Origin: Burkholderiales bacterium
GTDB lineage: Bacteria > Pseudomonadota > Gammaproteobacteria > Burkholderiales > WYBJ01
Length of the DNA: 64,000 nt
Direction: 5' to 3'
Assembly: GCA_020848435.1 (NCBI GenBank)
Contig: JADLAC010000030.1
Coordinates: 116,404 to 180,403 of the forward strand
Below the pieces are notes generated by a model. The model saw nothing but the letters and a program-made list of their open reading frames with translations. It was not told where the DNA came from and searched no databases. Both the position numbers and the translations under genes were made by a program. Below are positions 51,741 to 60,183 of the stretch, one piece after another. The number at the start of each line of letters is the position of its first letter. The first letter of the stretch is position 1.

Positions 51741-52577
51741 CTAGCCGGCGCGCCCGCTCACGCTGCGACCATTGTCCCCGCGCCGCACCGCGGCTTGATA
51801 GTGCGGCATCATGGTCGGCACGAGCGCCTTGAGATTGGCGATCCGGGTCTCGTCGGAAGGGTGGGTGCTGAGCCATTGCGGCGTGCCGGATCCGCCGCCC
51901 AACTGCGCCATCTTCTGCCACAGCGAGACCGCGGCGTTGGGGTTGAAGCCCGCGCGCGCCGCGATCTCGATGCCGACCCGGTCCGCCTCGGTCTCGGCGG
52001 TGCGGCTGTTGGGGAGCTCCAGCGCGATCATGGCCACGCTTTCCAAACCGGTGAGATTCACGCCGCTGGCTATCGAGCCGATTTGCAGCGCGGCGTTGGT
52101 CGCGACGGCGCGCGACATGCGCTCGCGGCCGTGTTGCAGCAGCGCGTGCGAAATCTCGTGTCCCATCACCTGGGCGAGCTCGTCGTCGGTGGGCGAGAGC
52201 TTGTTGATGAGGCCGGTGTAGACGGCCATCTTCCCGCCCGGCATGCACCACGCGTTGACGCTGGGGTCGTCGATCACGTGCACTTCCCACTTCCAGGTGG
52301 CGCTTTCGGGCACCACGCGCTGCGCCTGCGCCACCAGGCGCTCGGTGATCGCGCGTACGCGTGCGGTCCGAGCGCCGCTGCTATCGAGCTTGCGCTTGCT
52401 TTGGGCGTCGCTCACGGTCTTGGCGTAGGCTTGGGTGGATGCGCTTTGCGCTTGCTCTTCCGAGACGATCATCACCTGCGTGCGGCCCGTGACCGGGTTG
52501 GTCTCGCAGCCGGTCAATACCGCCGCCGGCGCAACCACTGCGCACAGCACGACGAATGAGCGAAGGTTCTTGGTCAC
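51741..52577 (-). CDS. M48-family metalloprotease lipoprotein
   Basis: Zinc protease of 278 aa (LoiP/BepA-type), probably a periplasm-facing lipoprotein in quality control of outer-membrane proteins. GTG start at 52577 with AAGGAGG upstream; lipobox LTGC with Cys24; catalytic HEISH (140-144) and the third ligand Glu in AETEADRVG. The longer open frame upstream is not used. An in-frame, coding-like extension follows its TAG. Confidence 0.9.
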   Translation of the reverse strand: MTKNLRSFVVLCAVVAPAAVLTGCETNPVTGRTQVMIVSEEQAQSASTQAYAKTVSDAQSKRKLDSSGARTARVRAITERLVAQAQRVVPESATWKWEVHVIDDPSVNAWCMPGGKMAVYTGLINKLSPTDDELAQVMGHEISHALLQHGRERMSRAVATNAALQIGSIASGVNLTGLESVAMIALELPNSRTAETEADRVGIEIAARAGFNPNAAVSLWQKMAQLGGGSGTPQWLSTHPSDETRIANLKALVPTMMPHYQAAVRRGDNGRSVSGRAG

Positions 52578-52785
52578 GACGGCCTCCTTGGCAGGATGAG
52601 GATGCGAATGAATGAAGCATAAGTCTACCTTGGACGCGCGCACGCGCGCAGCGCGATGCATCCTCGTTCCGATACGCTCGCGGTCAAGGCTACCGGTTGC
52701 TGCCACGATCGCATCGCGCGTGCCCGAGTCCACCATGCGGTCGCTGGAGCGCACGGCGCTCGTCAAGCGCGCCGCTCACTGATGC

Positions 52786-52812
52786 GCGTGCGATCCGGCG
52801 CCGATCGCACGC
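52786..52812. promoter_or_regulatory. Perfect 10-bp inverted repeat upstream of the efflux operon
   Basis: GCGTGCGATC and GATCGCACGC flank a 7-nt spacer (CGGCGCC). It lies 27 bp before the -35 candidate of the efflux operon, as expected of an activator site; alternatively it is a hairpin in a transcript from further upstream. Confidence 0.5.
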
Positions 52813-52838
52813 GGGGATATCGAAGCGGTGCGGATTGC

Positions 52839-52868
52839 TTGCCCCGGCTGCGCCGCTGGCACGATAAT
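52839..52868 (+). promoter_or_regulatory. Sigma-70-like promoter of the efflux operon
   Basis: TTGCCC (-35, 52839-52844) and GATAAT (-10, 52863-52868) with an 18-bp spacer. Start near 52875 would leave a leader of about 75 nt before the EmrA-like ATG. Confidence 0.5.
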
Positions 52869-52949
52869 CGAACCACATACCGAACCCGGCACGCGCGAGC
52901 CGGCTCCTCATGCTCTGCTGTCCAAACGCGGACCACGCGCATAAAGGCG

Positions 52950-54095
52950 ATGGCGCAACATCACGACGAGGTTTTCAGCCCCCCATCCGAGCAGCCCAAG
53001 AGTGATCGAACCCGGCGCGCCGGGCGCGGCAAGCTGCTGTTGCTGGCGGCGGCCGCGATACTGTTGCTGGTCTGGGGCGGGCGCTGGCTCTATTTCCGTT
53101 ATACCCACGTCCACACCGATGACGCGCGCATTGACGGCGAGGTGGTGACGGTATCGAGCCGCGTCTCGGGCTGGATCACCGAGCTCAACGTGATCGAAGG
53201 CGACGCCGTCGCCAAGGGGCAGGTGTTGGCGGAGGTCGACGCGCGCGATTCATTGTTGCAGCGCGAAGTCCTCCTGACCAAGTTGCGCTCGGTGGAAAGC
53301 CAGATGGCGGTGGTGCGCGCGCAATCCGGCCAGGTCGACCAGGAAACTCTCGGCAAGGTGCAGAGCGATACCAATCGGCTGGTGGCCGCCGAAGCCGAGG
53401 TCGCCTCGCTCGACGTGCAGTTGAAGCAGGCGCAGTTCGATTACGAGCGCGCGCGCCAGTTGACCGCACAGAAGTGGCTGTCGGAACAAGCGATGGAGCG
53501 CGCGCGCACCGCCTTGCAACAAACCCGCGAGCAGCATCGCAAGGCGGTGGCCGAAGTCGCGGCCGCGCGCGGCATGCTGTCGTCGGCGAGCGGCAGCCGC
53601 AAGCAGCTCCAGGTGCTGGAAGGCCAGTTGCTGGTGCTCGCGCGCCAAGCCGACGAGATCCGCGCCGAGGTCAAACGCAAGGAAGTCGATATCGCCGATC
53701 GCACCATCAAGACCCCGAGCGACGGGCGCGTCGTGATGACCTTCGTGCGCAAGGGCGAGCACGTCGCGGTCGGCCAGCGCATCCTCATGTTTCACGACCC
53801 GAGCCGCATCTGGGTGGAAGCGAACATCAAGGAAACCGACGTCGGCCTGCTCGAGCCCGGCATGAAGGCCGATATCCGGGTCGATGCGTATCGCGACCGT
53901 AAGTTCGAAGGCAAGGTGTATCGCATCGGCCAGGCGGCGACCAGCAAGTTCGCGCTGCTGCCCGATCCGAATCCGAGCGGCACTTTCACCAAGATCACGC
54001 AGCGCCTGCCGGTGCGCATCCTGCTCGACGAGCCCGATCCGCGCCTGCGACCCGGGATGATGGTGGAGGTCGACATTGCCGTCCGAAACCGCTGA
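52950..54095 (+). CDS. emrA: Membrane fusion protein of an EmrAB-type efflux pump
   Basis: HlyD/EmrA-type adaptor, 381 aa. One N-terminal helix (about 29-47: LLLLAAAAILLLVWGGRW), lipoyl-like domain (VHTDDARIDGEVVTVSSRVSGWI), a long coiled coil (about 110-240) and a C-terminal barrel (PGMKADIRVDAYRDRKFEGKV). It bridges the inner-membrane MFS pump to an outer-membrane channel encoded elsewhere. Its end overlaps the pump gene by 20 bp. Confidence 0.92.
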   Translation: MAQHHDEVFSPPSEQPKSDRTRRAGRGKLLLLAAAAILLLVWGGRWLYFRYTHVHTDDARIDGEVVTVSSRVSGWITELNVIEGDAVAKGQVLAEVDARDSLLQREVLLTKLRSVESQMAVVRAQSGQVDQETLGKVQSDTNRLVAAEAEVASLDVQLKQAQFDYERARQLTAQKWLSEQAMERARTALQQTREQHRKAVAEVAAARGMLSSASGSRKQLQVLEGQLLVLARQADEIRAEVKRKEVDIADRTIKTPSDGRVVMTFVRKGEHVAVGQRILMFHDPSRIWVEANIKETDVGLLEPGMKADIRVDAYRDRKFEGKVYRIGQAATSKFALLPDPNPSGTFTKITQRLPVRILLDEPDPRLRPGMMVEVDIAVRNR

Positions 54096-55641
54096 GGTTC
54101 TGGCGGCGCGCTACGGCCCCAGGCTGCGGCTGTATGCCACCGGCACGGTCATGCTCGGCATGGTGGCGAGCGTGCTGACGACCACCATCGTCAATGTCGC
54201 CATTCCGGACATCATGGGCGCGTTCGGCATCGGCCAGGATCGCGCGCAGTGGCTCGCCACGGGCGCGCTCGCCGCCATGACCATCGGCATGCTGAGCAAT
54301 GCCTGGCTGGTGCGCAGCTTCGGCGAACGGCGCACCTTCGTCGGCGCCCTGGCGTTGTTCACCGGCGCCTTGCTCGCCGCCGGCTTCAGCCCCAACGAGG
54401 ACGTGCTCATTGGCAGCCGCATCTTCCAGGGCGCCGTCGCGGGTGTCATGCAGCCGCTGTCGATGTACGTGCTGTTTCGCGTTTTTCCGCCCGAGAAGCG
54501 CGGCACGGCCATGGGCTTCTTCGGCATGAGCGTGATCCTCGGCCCGGCGCTGGGCCCCACGCTCGGCGGCATCCTGATCGATCACTTCAATTGGCGTTAC
54601 GTGTTTTTTGCGGCGGTGCCGGTAACGCTTACCGCCATGCTCCTGGGCAGCCTGTTCATGCCCCAGCGCGAGGAAACGGGTAAGCGTCCCGCTTTCGACT
54701 GGCTCGGCTTCACCCTGCTCGCGGCGGCCATCGGCTGCCTGCTTACTGGACTGTCGAACGGCCAGCGCGAAGGCTGGGATTCGGACTTCGTGCTGGGCAT
54801 GTTCGCCATCGCGCTGGCCGCCGGCGCCGGCTTCCTCGCTTGGGAGCTGAGCGTCGACCAGCCGCTGGTCGAATTACGTGTGCTCGGCAACGGCCAGTTC
54901 ACTGCGGCGGCGACCGTGGCATTCATCTTTGGCCTGGGCCTGTTCGGATCGGTGTACCTGGTGCCGCTGTTCGTGCAACTCGTGCAACAGTACACACCGC
55001 TTGCGGCCGGGCTGCTGCTCATGCCGGCGGGATTGATCCTCGGTGCGTTCATGCCGATCGCGGGCTACATCAGCGACCATGCGCCCGCACGCTCCATGAT
55101 CATCATCGGGCTGGCTTGCTTCAGCCTGTCGTCGTACTGGCTCGCCGACGTCGACGCCAACACGTCGTTCTGGACCATCGCCTGGCTGGTGGTGTTGAGC
55201 CGGGTCGGGCTCGCGCTGATCAAGCCCTCGCTCAACCTCGCGGCATTGCGTCCCTTGCGTCCGGAGCAATTGTCGCAAGGCGCGGGCATGATCAACTTCG
55301 CCCGCCAGCTTGGCGGCGCCTTCGGCGTGAACACGCTCTCGGTGATGCTCGATCGGCGCACCATGCTGCACAGCGATGCGCTCACGAGCACCCAATCCGG
55401 CGCCAACTCCGCGACCGCCGAGTTGCTGCGCCAGATGCAGGCTTTGCTGGCGCAAGCAGGTACCTCGGCGGACGTACAAAGCGCCGGGGCACTGCATTAC
55501 CTCGGCCGCGTGCTCCAGGCCCAGGCCTACACCGCGGGCTTCCAGGACAGCTTCCTGCTTTGCGCCTGGATCTTCGCGGCCGCGCTGCTGCCCGCATGGA
55601 TCATGGGAATGCGCCGGCGGCCGCTGCGGGCCCTGCGCTGA
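54076..55641 (+). CDS. emrB: DHA2-family multidrug efflux MFS protein
   Basis: EmrB-type pump of 521 aa with about 14 membrane helices. Family motifs include TTTIVNVAIPDIMGAFG and the motif C-like GPALGPTLGGILIDHFNWRYVFF. The start is TTG at 54076, inside the emrA gene, with GGAGG upstream; translational coupling is likely. Substrates are unknown; lipophilic drugs or bile-like compounds are usual for the family. Confidence 0.93.
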   Translation: MPSETAEVLAARYGPRLRLYATGTVMLGMVASVLTTTIVNVAIPDIMGAFGIGQDRAQWLATGALAAMTIGMLSNAWLVRSFGERRTFVGALALFTGALLAAGFSPNEDVLIGSRIFQGAVAGVMQPLSMYVLFRVFPPEKRGTAMGFFGMSVILGPALGPTLGGILIDHFNWRYVFFAAVPVTLTAMLLGSLFMPQREETGKRPAFDWLGFTLLAAAIGCLLTGLSNGQREGWDSDFVLGMFAIALAAGAGFLAWELSVDQPLVELRVLGNGQFTAAATVAFIFGLGLFGSVYLVPLFVQLVQQYTPLAAGLLLMPAGLILGAFMPIAGYISDHAPARSMIIIGLACFSLSSYWLADVDANTSFWTIAWLVVLSRVGLALIKPSLNLAALRPLRPEQLSQGAGMINFARQLGGAFGVNTLSVMLDRRTMLHSDALTSTQSGANSATAELLRQMQALLAQAGTSADVQSAGALHYLGRVLQAQAYTAGFQDSFLLCAWIFAAALLPAWIMGMRRRPLRALR

Positions 55642-55698
55642 CGGTGCGCAATTCGACGCAGGCGCGAGGGCCGGATGCGGGCACGGCGCGCGCATGCG

Positions 55699-55712
55699 TT
55701 GATCTCGGTCAA
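55699..55712 (+). promoter_or_regulatory. FNR-type box upstream of the cytochrome c gene
   Basis: TTGATCTCGGTCAA has one half-site change. TAGTGT at 55734, 21 bp downstream, is a candidate -10. The cytochrome gene starts at 55809. Confidence 0.6.
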
Positions 55713-55808
55713 GCCACGGAACCCACGCCGGCGTAGTGTCGGCGATGTTTCGAGTCCCACGCTAGACGCGGCCCCGTGAGCGGCGCACGCACGGCAGGAG
55801 AATACGCA

Positions 55809-56114
55809 ATGTTCGATGGCTTGCTTCGGTTCGCGTCGGTCCTCGCGCTTGCGGCGATGGCGGCGATAAGCGTGGAGTCGCATGCGCAGAACCTCGAGCG
55901 CGGGCGCCAGCTCTACGAGAACCATTGCCAGACCTGCCACACGGCGCAGGTACACGGGCGCAAGAACCGCACGGCCATCGGCATCGGCGATCTGCGCGAG
56001 ATCGTGGATCGTTGGCAAGCCAATCAGGCGCTGCGCTGGAGCCGCGAAGAAATCGAAGACGTGGTCCAGTTCCTGGCCAACACCCGCTACTTCTTCGTCA
56101 CCCGCGCGCACTGA
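55809..56114 (+). CDS. Small periplasmic monohaem cytochrome c
   Basis: Cytochrome c of 101 aa: signal peptide (1-27, ...ISVESHA), haem site CQTCHTAQ near residue 41, and Trp/Arg-rich C-terminal half. AGGAGA precedes the ATG. No Met ligand position is certain. It is preceded by a FNR-type box and followed by the convergent fnr gene, so it may donate electrons to the cbb3 oxidase under low oxygen (inference). Confidence 0.88.
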   Translation: MFDGLLRFASVLALAAMAAISVESHAQNLERGRQLYENHCQTCHTAQVHGRKNRTAIGIGDLREIVDRWQANQALRWSREEIEDVVQFLANTRYFFVTRAH

Positions 56115-56163
56115 AGCAGCGCCAAGCGCGGCTTGCGCTTTCGCCGCGCCCGCCCGTGGCGCG

Positions 56164-56907
56164 CTACGGCGCCTGCTGGGCGACCAGGCCGCGCAAGCGG
56201 GCCACGTCCGTGATGCGGATGTGCTTGCTGTGGACCTCGATCAAGCCGTCCTCCTGAAAGCGGGAGAACACGCGGCTCACCGTCTCCAGCGTGAGGCCGA
56301 GGTAGCTGCCGATCTCTTCGCGCGTCATGCGCAGGTGGAACTCCTGCGCCGAGTAACCGCGCGACGCGAACCGTTGCGATAGATTGGTGAGGAAGGTCGC
56401 GAGCCGTTCCTCCGCGCGCATGCTGCCCAACAGCAGCATCACCCCTTGGTCACGCACGATCTCGCGGCTCATCATGCGATGGAAATGGCGCTGCAAGGAG
56501 GGAATGTCGCGCGTGAGATCTTCCAGCCGTGCATACGGGATCTCGCACAGCTCGCTGTCCTCGAGCGCGATGGTGTCGCAGGTATGGCGCTCCTGGCTGA
56601 TTGCATCGAGGCCCACCACCTCGCCCATCATGTGAAAGCCCGTGACCTGCTCGCGGCCATCCTCGTACACCACGCAGGACTTGAGAAAGCCGCTGCGCAC
56701 CGCGAACAACGCATCGAGCTTGGTACCGGTGCGATACAGGTACTCCCCGCGCTTGATGCGCCGGCGCAGCTTCACCACCCCGTCGACGCGTTCCATGTCG
56801 CGCGCATCCAGGCCGGCCGGAAGGCACAGCTCGTGCAAGCTGCAAGTGGAACACGCGGTCTTGATCTGGGCCAGATCGATCCGGCGCGAAGAGTGACGCC
56901 TCGGCAT
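56164..56907 (-). CDS. fnr: Oxygen-responsive transcription factor Fnr/Anr
   Basis: CRP-family regulator of 247 aa. The cluster ligands Cys19, Cys22, Cys28 and Cys121 (ACSTCSLHELC and SELCEIP) match the 4Fe-4S ligands of E. coli FNR. The effector domain contains FHMMGEVVGLDAI; the helix-turn-helix (MTREEIGSYLGLTLETVSRVFSRF) keeps the Glu, Ser and Arg that read TTGAT. The start at 56907 has AAGGAG upstream. It is divergent from hemN, with a FNR box between them. Confidence 0.96.
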   Translation of the reverse strand: MPRRHSSRRIDLAQIKTACSTCSLHELCLPAGLDARDMERVDGVVKLRRRIKRGEYLYRTGTKLDALFAVRSGFLKSCVVYEDGREQVTGFHMMGEVVGLDAISQERHTCDTIALEDSELCEIPYARLEDLTRDIPSLQRHFHRMMSREIVRDQGVMLLLGSMRAEERLATFLTNLSQRFASRGYSAQEFHLRMTREEIGSYLGLTLETVSRVFSRFQEDGLIEVHSKHIRITDVARLRGLVAQQAP

Positions 56908-56937
56908 AGCGGGCTCCTTATCGCACGCCGGACGGAA

Positions 56938-56951
56938 TTGATCAAGATCAA
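56938..56951. promoter_or_regulatory. Perfect FNR box between fnr and hemN
   Basis: TTGATCAAGATCAA matches the consensus completely. On the hemN side CATACT at 56974, 22 bp downstream, gives class II spacing. On the fnr side no -10 is at this distance, so the box would repress or not affect fnr. Confidence 0.8.
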
Positions 56952-56986
56952 CACGCTCCAAGCCTGGTCTGCCCATACTGCCCGCC

Positions 56987-58441
56987 ATGGTCGCGACCAT
57001 CCATCCCTTCCCGCCTCCCGGACAAACCCCGTCCGGCGCCCTTACCGCCCGCTCGCAGGCGGCGGGCTGCGAGTTCGACCCGGAGCTCATCCGGCGCCTG
57101 GATCGCAACGGCCCGCGCTATACCTCGTATCCGACCGCGGACCGGTTCGTTGAGAGCTATACCGCCGCGACCTACGCGGGTTGGGCGGGCCGGCGCAACG
57201 TCGGCGGCTTCGCGCGGCCGCTGTCGCTTTACGTCCACATCCCGTTTTGCGGCACCGTGTGTTTCTATTGCGGCTGCAACAAGGTCGTCACCCGCGATCG
57301 CAAGAAGGCCGAGATCTACCTCGGCTACCTCGAACGCGAGGCGGCGATGCAGGGCGCGCTGCTGCGCGACGGGCCGAAAGTCGACCAGCTCCACCTCGGC
57401 GGCGGGACACCGACTTTTCTCAGCGCCGACCAGATCGGCGCGCTCATGCGCGTGCTGCGCCGCGAATTCGAGTTCAGCCCCTCGTTCGAGGGCTCGATCG
57501 AGATCGATCCGCGCACCGTCGACGCGCAAGCCATCGCCGCGCTCGGCGCTCACGGCTTCAATCGCATGAGCCTCGGCGTGCAGGATTTCGATTCCGAGGT
57601 GCAGCGCGCGATCAATCGCATCCAGAGCGAAGAGCAGACCGCCGCCGTCATGCATGCCGGCCGCGCCCATGGTTTCGGCTCGATCAACGTCGACCTGATC
57701 TACGGCCTGCCGAAGCAGACGCTGACGAGCGTGGCGCGTACCCTGGATCGCGTGATCGAGCTGGGCGCCGATCGCATCGCGTTCTACAACTACGCGCACC
57801 TGCCGGCGCTGTTCAAACCGCAACGGCGTATCGCCGAGGCCGATCTTCCGTCCGCGGACACCAAGCTGCTGATGCTGGGCGATGCGATTCGCCGCCTGAC
57901 CGCGGCCGGCTACGTGCACATCGGCATGGATCACTTCGCCCGGCCGAGCGATGAGCTCGCCGTCGCCCAGCGCCAGGGCCGCTTGCATCGCAATTTCCAG
58001 GGCTACTCGACCCACGCCGAATGCGACCTGGTGGGTCTCGGCGCGAGCGCCATCGGCATGATGGGGCCGACGTACTACCAGAATCTCCGCGCGCTCAACG
58101 ATTACTACGAACGGCTGGAGCGTCCCGAGCTGCCGATCATGCGCGGCTTCGAGATGTCGTCCGACGATCTGGTGCGCCGCTCGGTGATCCAGGCGCTGAT
58201 GTGCCACTTCGAGCTGTGCAAGGAATCGATCGAAACCGCGTGGCTGATCGATTTCGATAGCTACTTCGCCCAGGAGCTCGCCGAGCTGGCGCCGCTCGAG
58301 CAGGAGGGCCTGCTCGAGAACGATCGCCAGTGGATCAGCGTAACGCCGCGCGGGCGCCTGCTGATCCGTTCGATCTGCATGGTCTTCGACCGCTATCTGC
58401 GGGCCGATCGGGAGCGGCGGCGCTATTCCAAAGTCATTTGA
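56987..58441 (+). CDS. hemN: Oxygen-independent coproporphyrinogen III oxidase
   Basis: Radical SAM enzyme of 484 aa that makes protoporphyrinogen IX without oxygen. Cluster motif CGTVCFYCGC (Cys88, Cys92, Cys95), then LHLGGGTPTF and the family blocks GVQDFDSEVQRAINR and YGLPKQT. It is activated by the FNR box in the divergent gap; the predicted transcript start lies within a base or two of the ATG, which would make it nearly leaderless. Confidence 0.95.
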   Translation: MVATIHPFPPPGQTPSGALTARSQAAGCEFDPELIRRLDRNGPRYTSYPTADRFVESYTAATYAGWAGRRNVGGFARPLSLYVHIPFCGTVCFYCGCNKVVTRDRKKAEIYLGYLEREAAMQGALLRDGPKVDQLHLGGGTPTFLSADQIGALMRVLRREFEFSPSFEGSIEIDPRTVDAQAIAALGAHGFNRMSLGVQDFDSEVQRAINRIQSEEQTAAVMHAGRAHGFGSINVDLIYGLPKQTLTSVARTLDRVIELGADRIAFYNYAHLPALFKPQRRIAEADLPSADTKLLMLGDAIRRLTAAGYVHIGMDHFARPSDELAVAQRQGRLHRNFQGYSTHAECDLVGLGASAIGMMGPTYYQNLRALNDYYERLERPELPIMRGFEMSSDDLVRRSVIQALMCHFELCKESIETAWLIDFDSYFAQELAELAPLEQEGLLENDRQWISVTPRGRLLIRSICMVFDRYLRADRERRRYSKVI

Positions 58442-58456
58442 CGCGCTCGCCGGGTC

Positions 58457-59173
58457 ATGAGCGAGACGGCCTGGATCGCGGCGCTGTTGCTCGGCCTGGC
58501 CGGCGGGGGCCACTGCGCGGGCATGTGCGGCGGCATCGTCAGCGCGCTGACGCTCGCACCGGGCGGACGTTCCCGACCTTTCGCCTTCACGGCTGCCTAC
58601 CACGCTGGACGCTGTTCGAGCTACGCCGTCGCAGGGGCGATCGTGGGCTTGCTGGGCCAGGGCGGCCTCGCGTTGCGAGGCACGCTCGCCACGCAGCAAG
58701 TCCTGTTCGCGATCGCGAGCTTCGCCTTGCTTGCCGCCGGTTTGTATGTCGCGGGCTATGCGCCGTTCGTGCGCCGAATCGAAACGGCCGGCGCCATGCT
58801 ATGGCGCCGGGTCGAGCCCTGGTCGCGGCCGCTCATTCCCGCCACCACTCCGGCGCGCGCGGCGATGCTCGGCTTGCTTTGGGGCTGGTTGCCCTGTGGC
58901 ATGGTGTACGGCGCACTGTTGCTCGCGCTGGGCACCGGTAGCGTGCTCGGCGGGGCCGCGACCATGGCCGCGTTCGCGTTGGGCACCCTGCCGAGCCTGC
59001 TCGCAGTCGGACTGTTCGCTCGCTCGGCACACAAGCGCCCCGCGCGTCGAGGGCTGCGACTGCTGGCCGGGACGGTCATCGCGGCCGTGGGCGCGTATGG
59101 GCTCGTTCAGCTCGGGCTTCACGCCGCGGCCTTGACCGATGCGTGCAGCCTGCCTTTCGAGGTCTCGCGCTAG
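58457..59173 (+). CDS. Sulfite exporter TauE/SafE-like (DsbD-fold) membrane protein with GGxHCxGMCGG motif
   Basis: Inner-membrane protein of 238 aa with about six helices. The N-terminal GGGHCAGMCGGIVSAL motif and a later LLWGWLPCGMVYGAL block are typical of a DsbD-like subfamily often found next to cbb3 oxidase and copper genes. The cysteine pairs may bind or move copper, or transfer thiol electrons; its role in oxidase assembly is not proven. It begins 16 bp after hemN. Confidence 0.85.
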   Translation: MSETAWIAALLLGLAGGGHCAGMCGGIVSALTLAPGGRSRPFAFTAAYHAGRCSSYAVAGAIVGLLGQGGLALRGTLATQQVLFAIASFALLAAGLYVAGYAPFVRRIETAGAMLWRRVEPWSRPLIPATTPARAAMLGLLWGWLPCGMVYGALLLALGTGSVLGGAATMAAFALGTLPSLLAVGLFARSAHKRPARRGLRLLAGTVIAAVGAYGLVQLGLHAAALTDACSLPFEVSR

Positions 59174-59280
59174 CGGTTGGTATCGTCGCGCCGGCCCGGT
59201 TTGGGCCGCCGGCCCGAGACATGACGTTGCGCATCGCCGGACGCGAACGGATTCATTCTGCTCCGAGGACGAGGCGGCGG

Positions 59281-60183
59281 TTACGGCGCACCGGCGGCTG
59301 CCTCGCGCGCGTTTGCGCACGGGCCTTGCACGCGCCGCGAGTCATGATGCAGGCATTTGAAGAACGCGAGCACCGAATGCGCCGGGTTCACGTGGAAAGA
59401 CTGCGCGAATGCCGCATCGAACGCCTCCCCGTCCAGGATCTTGCCGACCAGGTTGCTGAAGGCAGCCTCGTCGTTCGAGCGCAAGTCGGCGAGGTAGAGC
59501 ATGGCCTGGCGATAGAACACGCTCACGCTCGTCCCCCAGGTTCGAGCCATCTTGCGCGTCCAAGGCAGATGCTGCTGGTCCGCGCGGAAATGCCGATCGC
59601 GCACGGCTTGCGCCCAGGCTTCGTCATCGGTCGCGAGATCGGCACCGCCGCCCAGCGCCACCAGCGAGGCCAGTCCCTCGTGGAACCATACCGGGATGTC
59701 CATCGTGTAGTGACCCCGGTACTGGCCGAGGTGCAAGTGGGACAGCTCGTGCAGCAGTATCGGCGTCAGACGTTCGGGCTCGCGGTCGAACAGCCGCGGC
59801 GCCAGCACCAGGCGGTTGTCGTAGACCACCGCGGCGGTGTAATTCCAGCTCGGCGCGACGAAGCGGTGAAAACAGGCGTCGTCGCCGCAGACGTAAACCA
59901 CCGGCGCCGTGGCGAATGCGCGGTAGTGGAAGCGTTCGACTTGCGCGACCGCTGCCGGCAACACCGCCGCGACGCGCCGGGCGTACCTTTCGGCGCCCGG
60001 CGCATGGCGCACCTGCGGGTTCTCGGCCAGGGCGGCGAATGCGGACAGCTCCTCGCCCGCGTCGCGATATCCCCGATGGGCGCAGCCCGAAAGCAGTAGC
60101 GTCGCGGCAACGAGCGCCATCAACGCGCCAGTGACTGCGTCGGACACGATGCACTCGCGCTGGCGAATGGTCTTGCCGTTCAT
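59281..60183 (-). CDS. Predicted lipoprotein with HExxH protease motif
   Basis: Protein of 300 aa. Lipobox LSGC with Cys34, then a domain with HELSH (145-149) and a downstream Glu169 in WFHEGLAS, the gluzincin arrangement of zinc proteases (peptidase MA-like). It overlaps the upstream epimerase stop by 4 bp (ATGA), which supports the start at 60183. It could degrade or probe envelope proteins; no substrate is suggested by context. Confidence 0.75.
   Translation of the reverse strand: MNGKTIRQRECIVSDAVTGALMALVAATLLLSGCAHRGYRDAGEELSAFAALAENPQVRHAPGAERYARRVAAVLPAAVAQVERFHYRAFATAPVVYVCGDDACFHRFVAPSWNYTAAVVYDNRLVLAPRLFDREPERLTPILLHELSHLHLGQYRGHYTMDIPVWFHEGLASLVALGGGADLATDDEAWAQAVRDRHFRADQQHLPWTRKMARTWGTSVSVFYRQAMLYLADLRSNDEAAFSNLVGKILDGEAFDAAFAQSFHVNPAHSVLAFFKCLHHDSRRVQGPCANAREAAAGAP

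Larger units (their letters stand above)
52578..52949. other. 372-bp divergent region with promoter and hairpin
   Basis: Lies between the M48 and EmrA-like genes. It contains the perfect dyad at 52786 and a promoter at 52839-52868; I see no gene in it. Confidence 0.5.
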
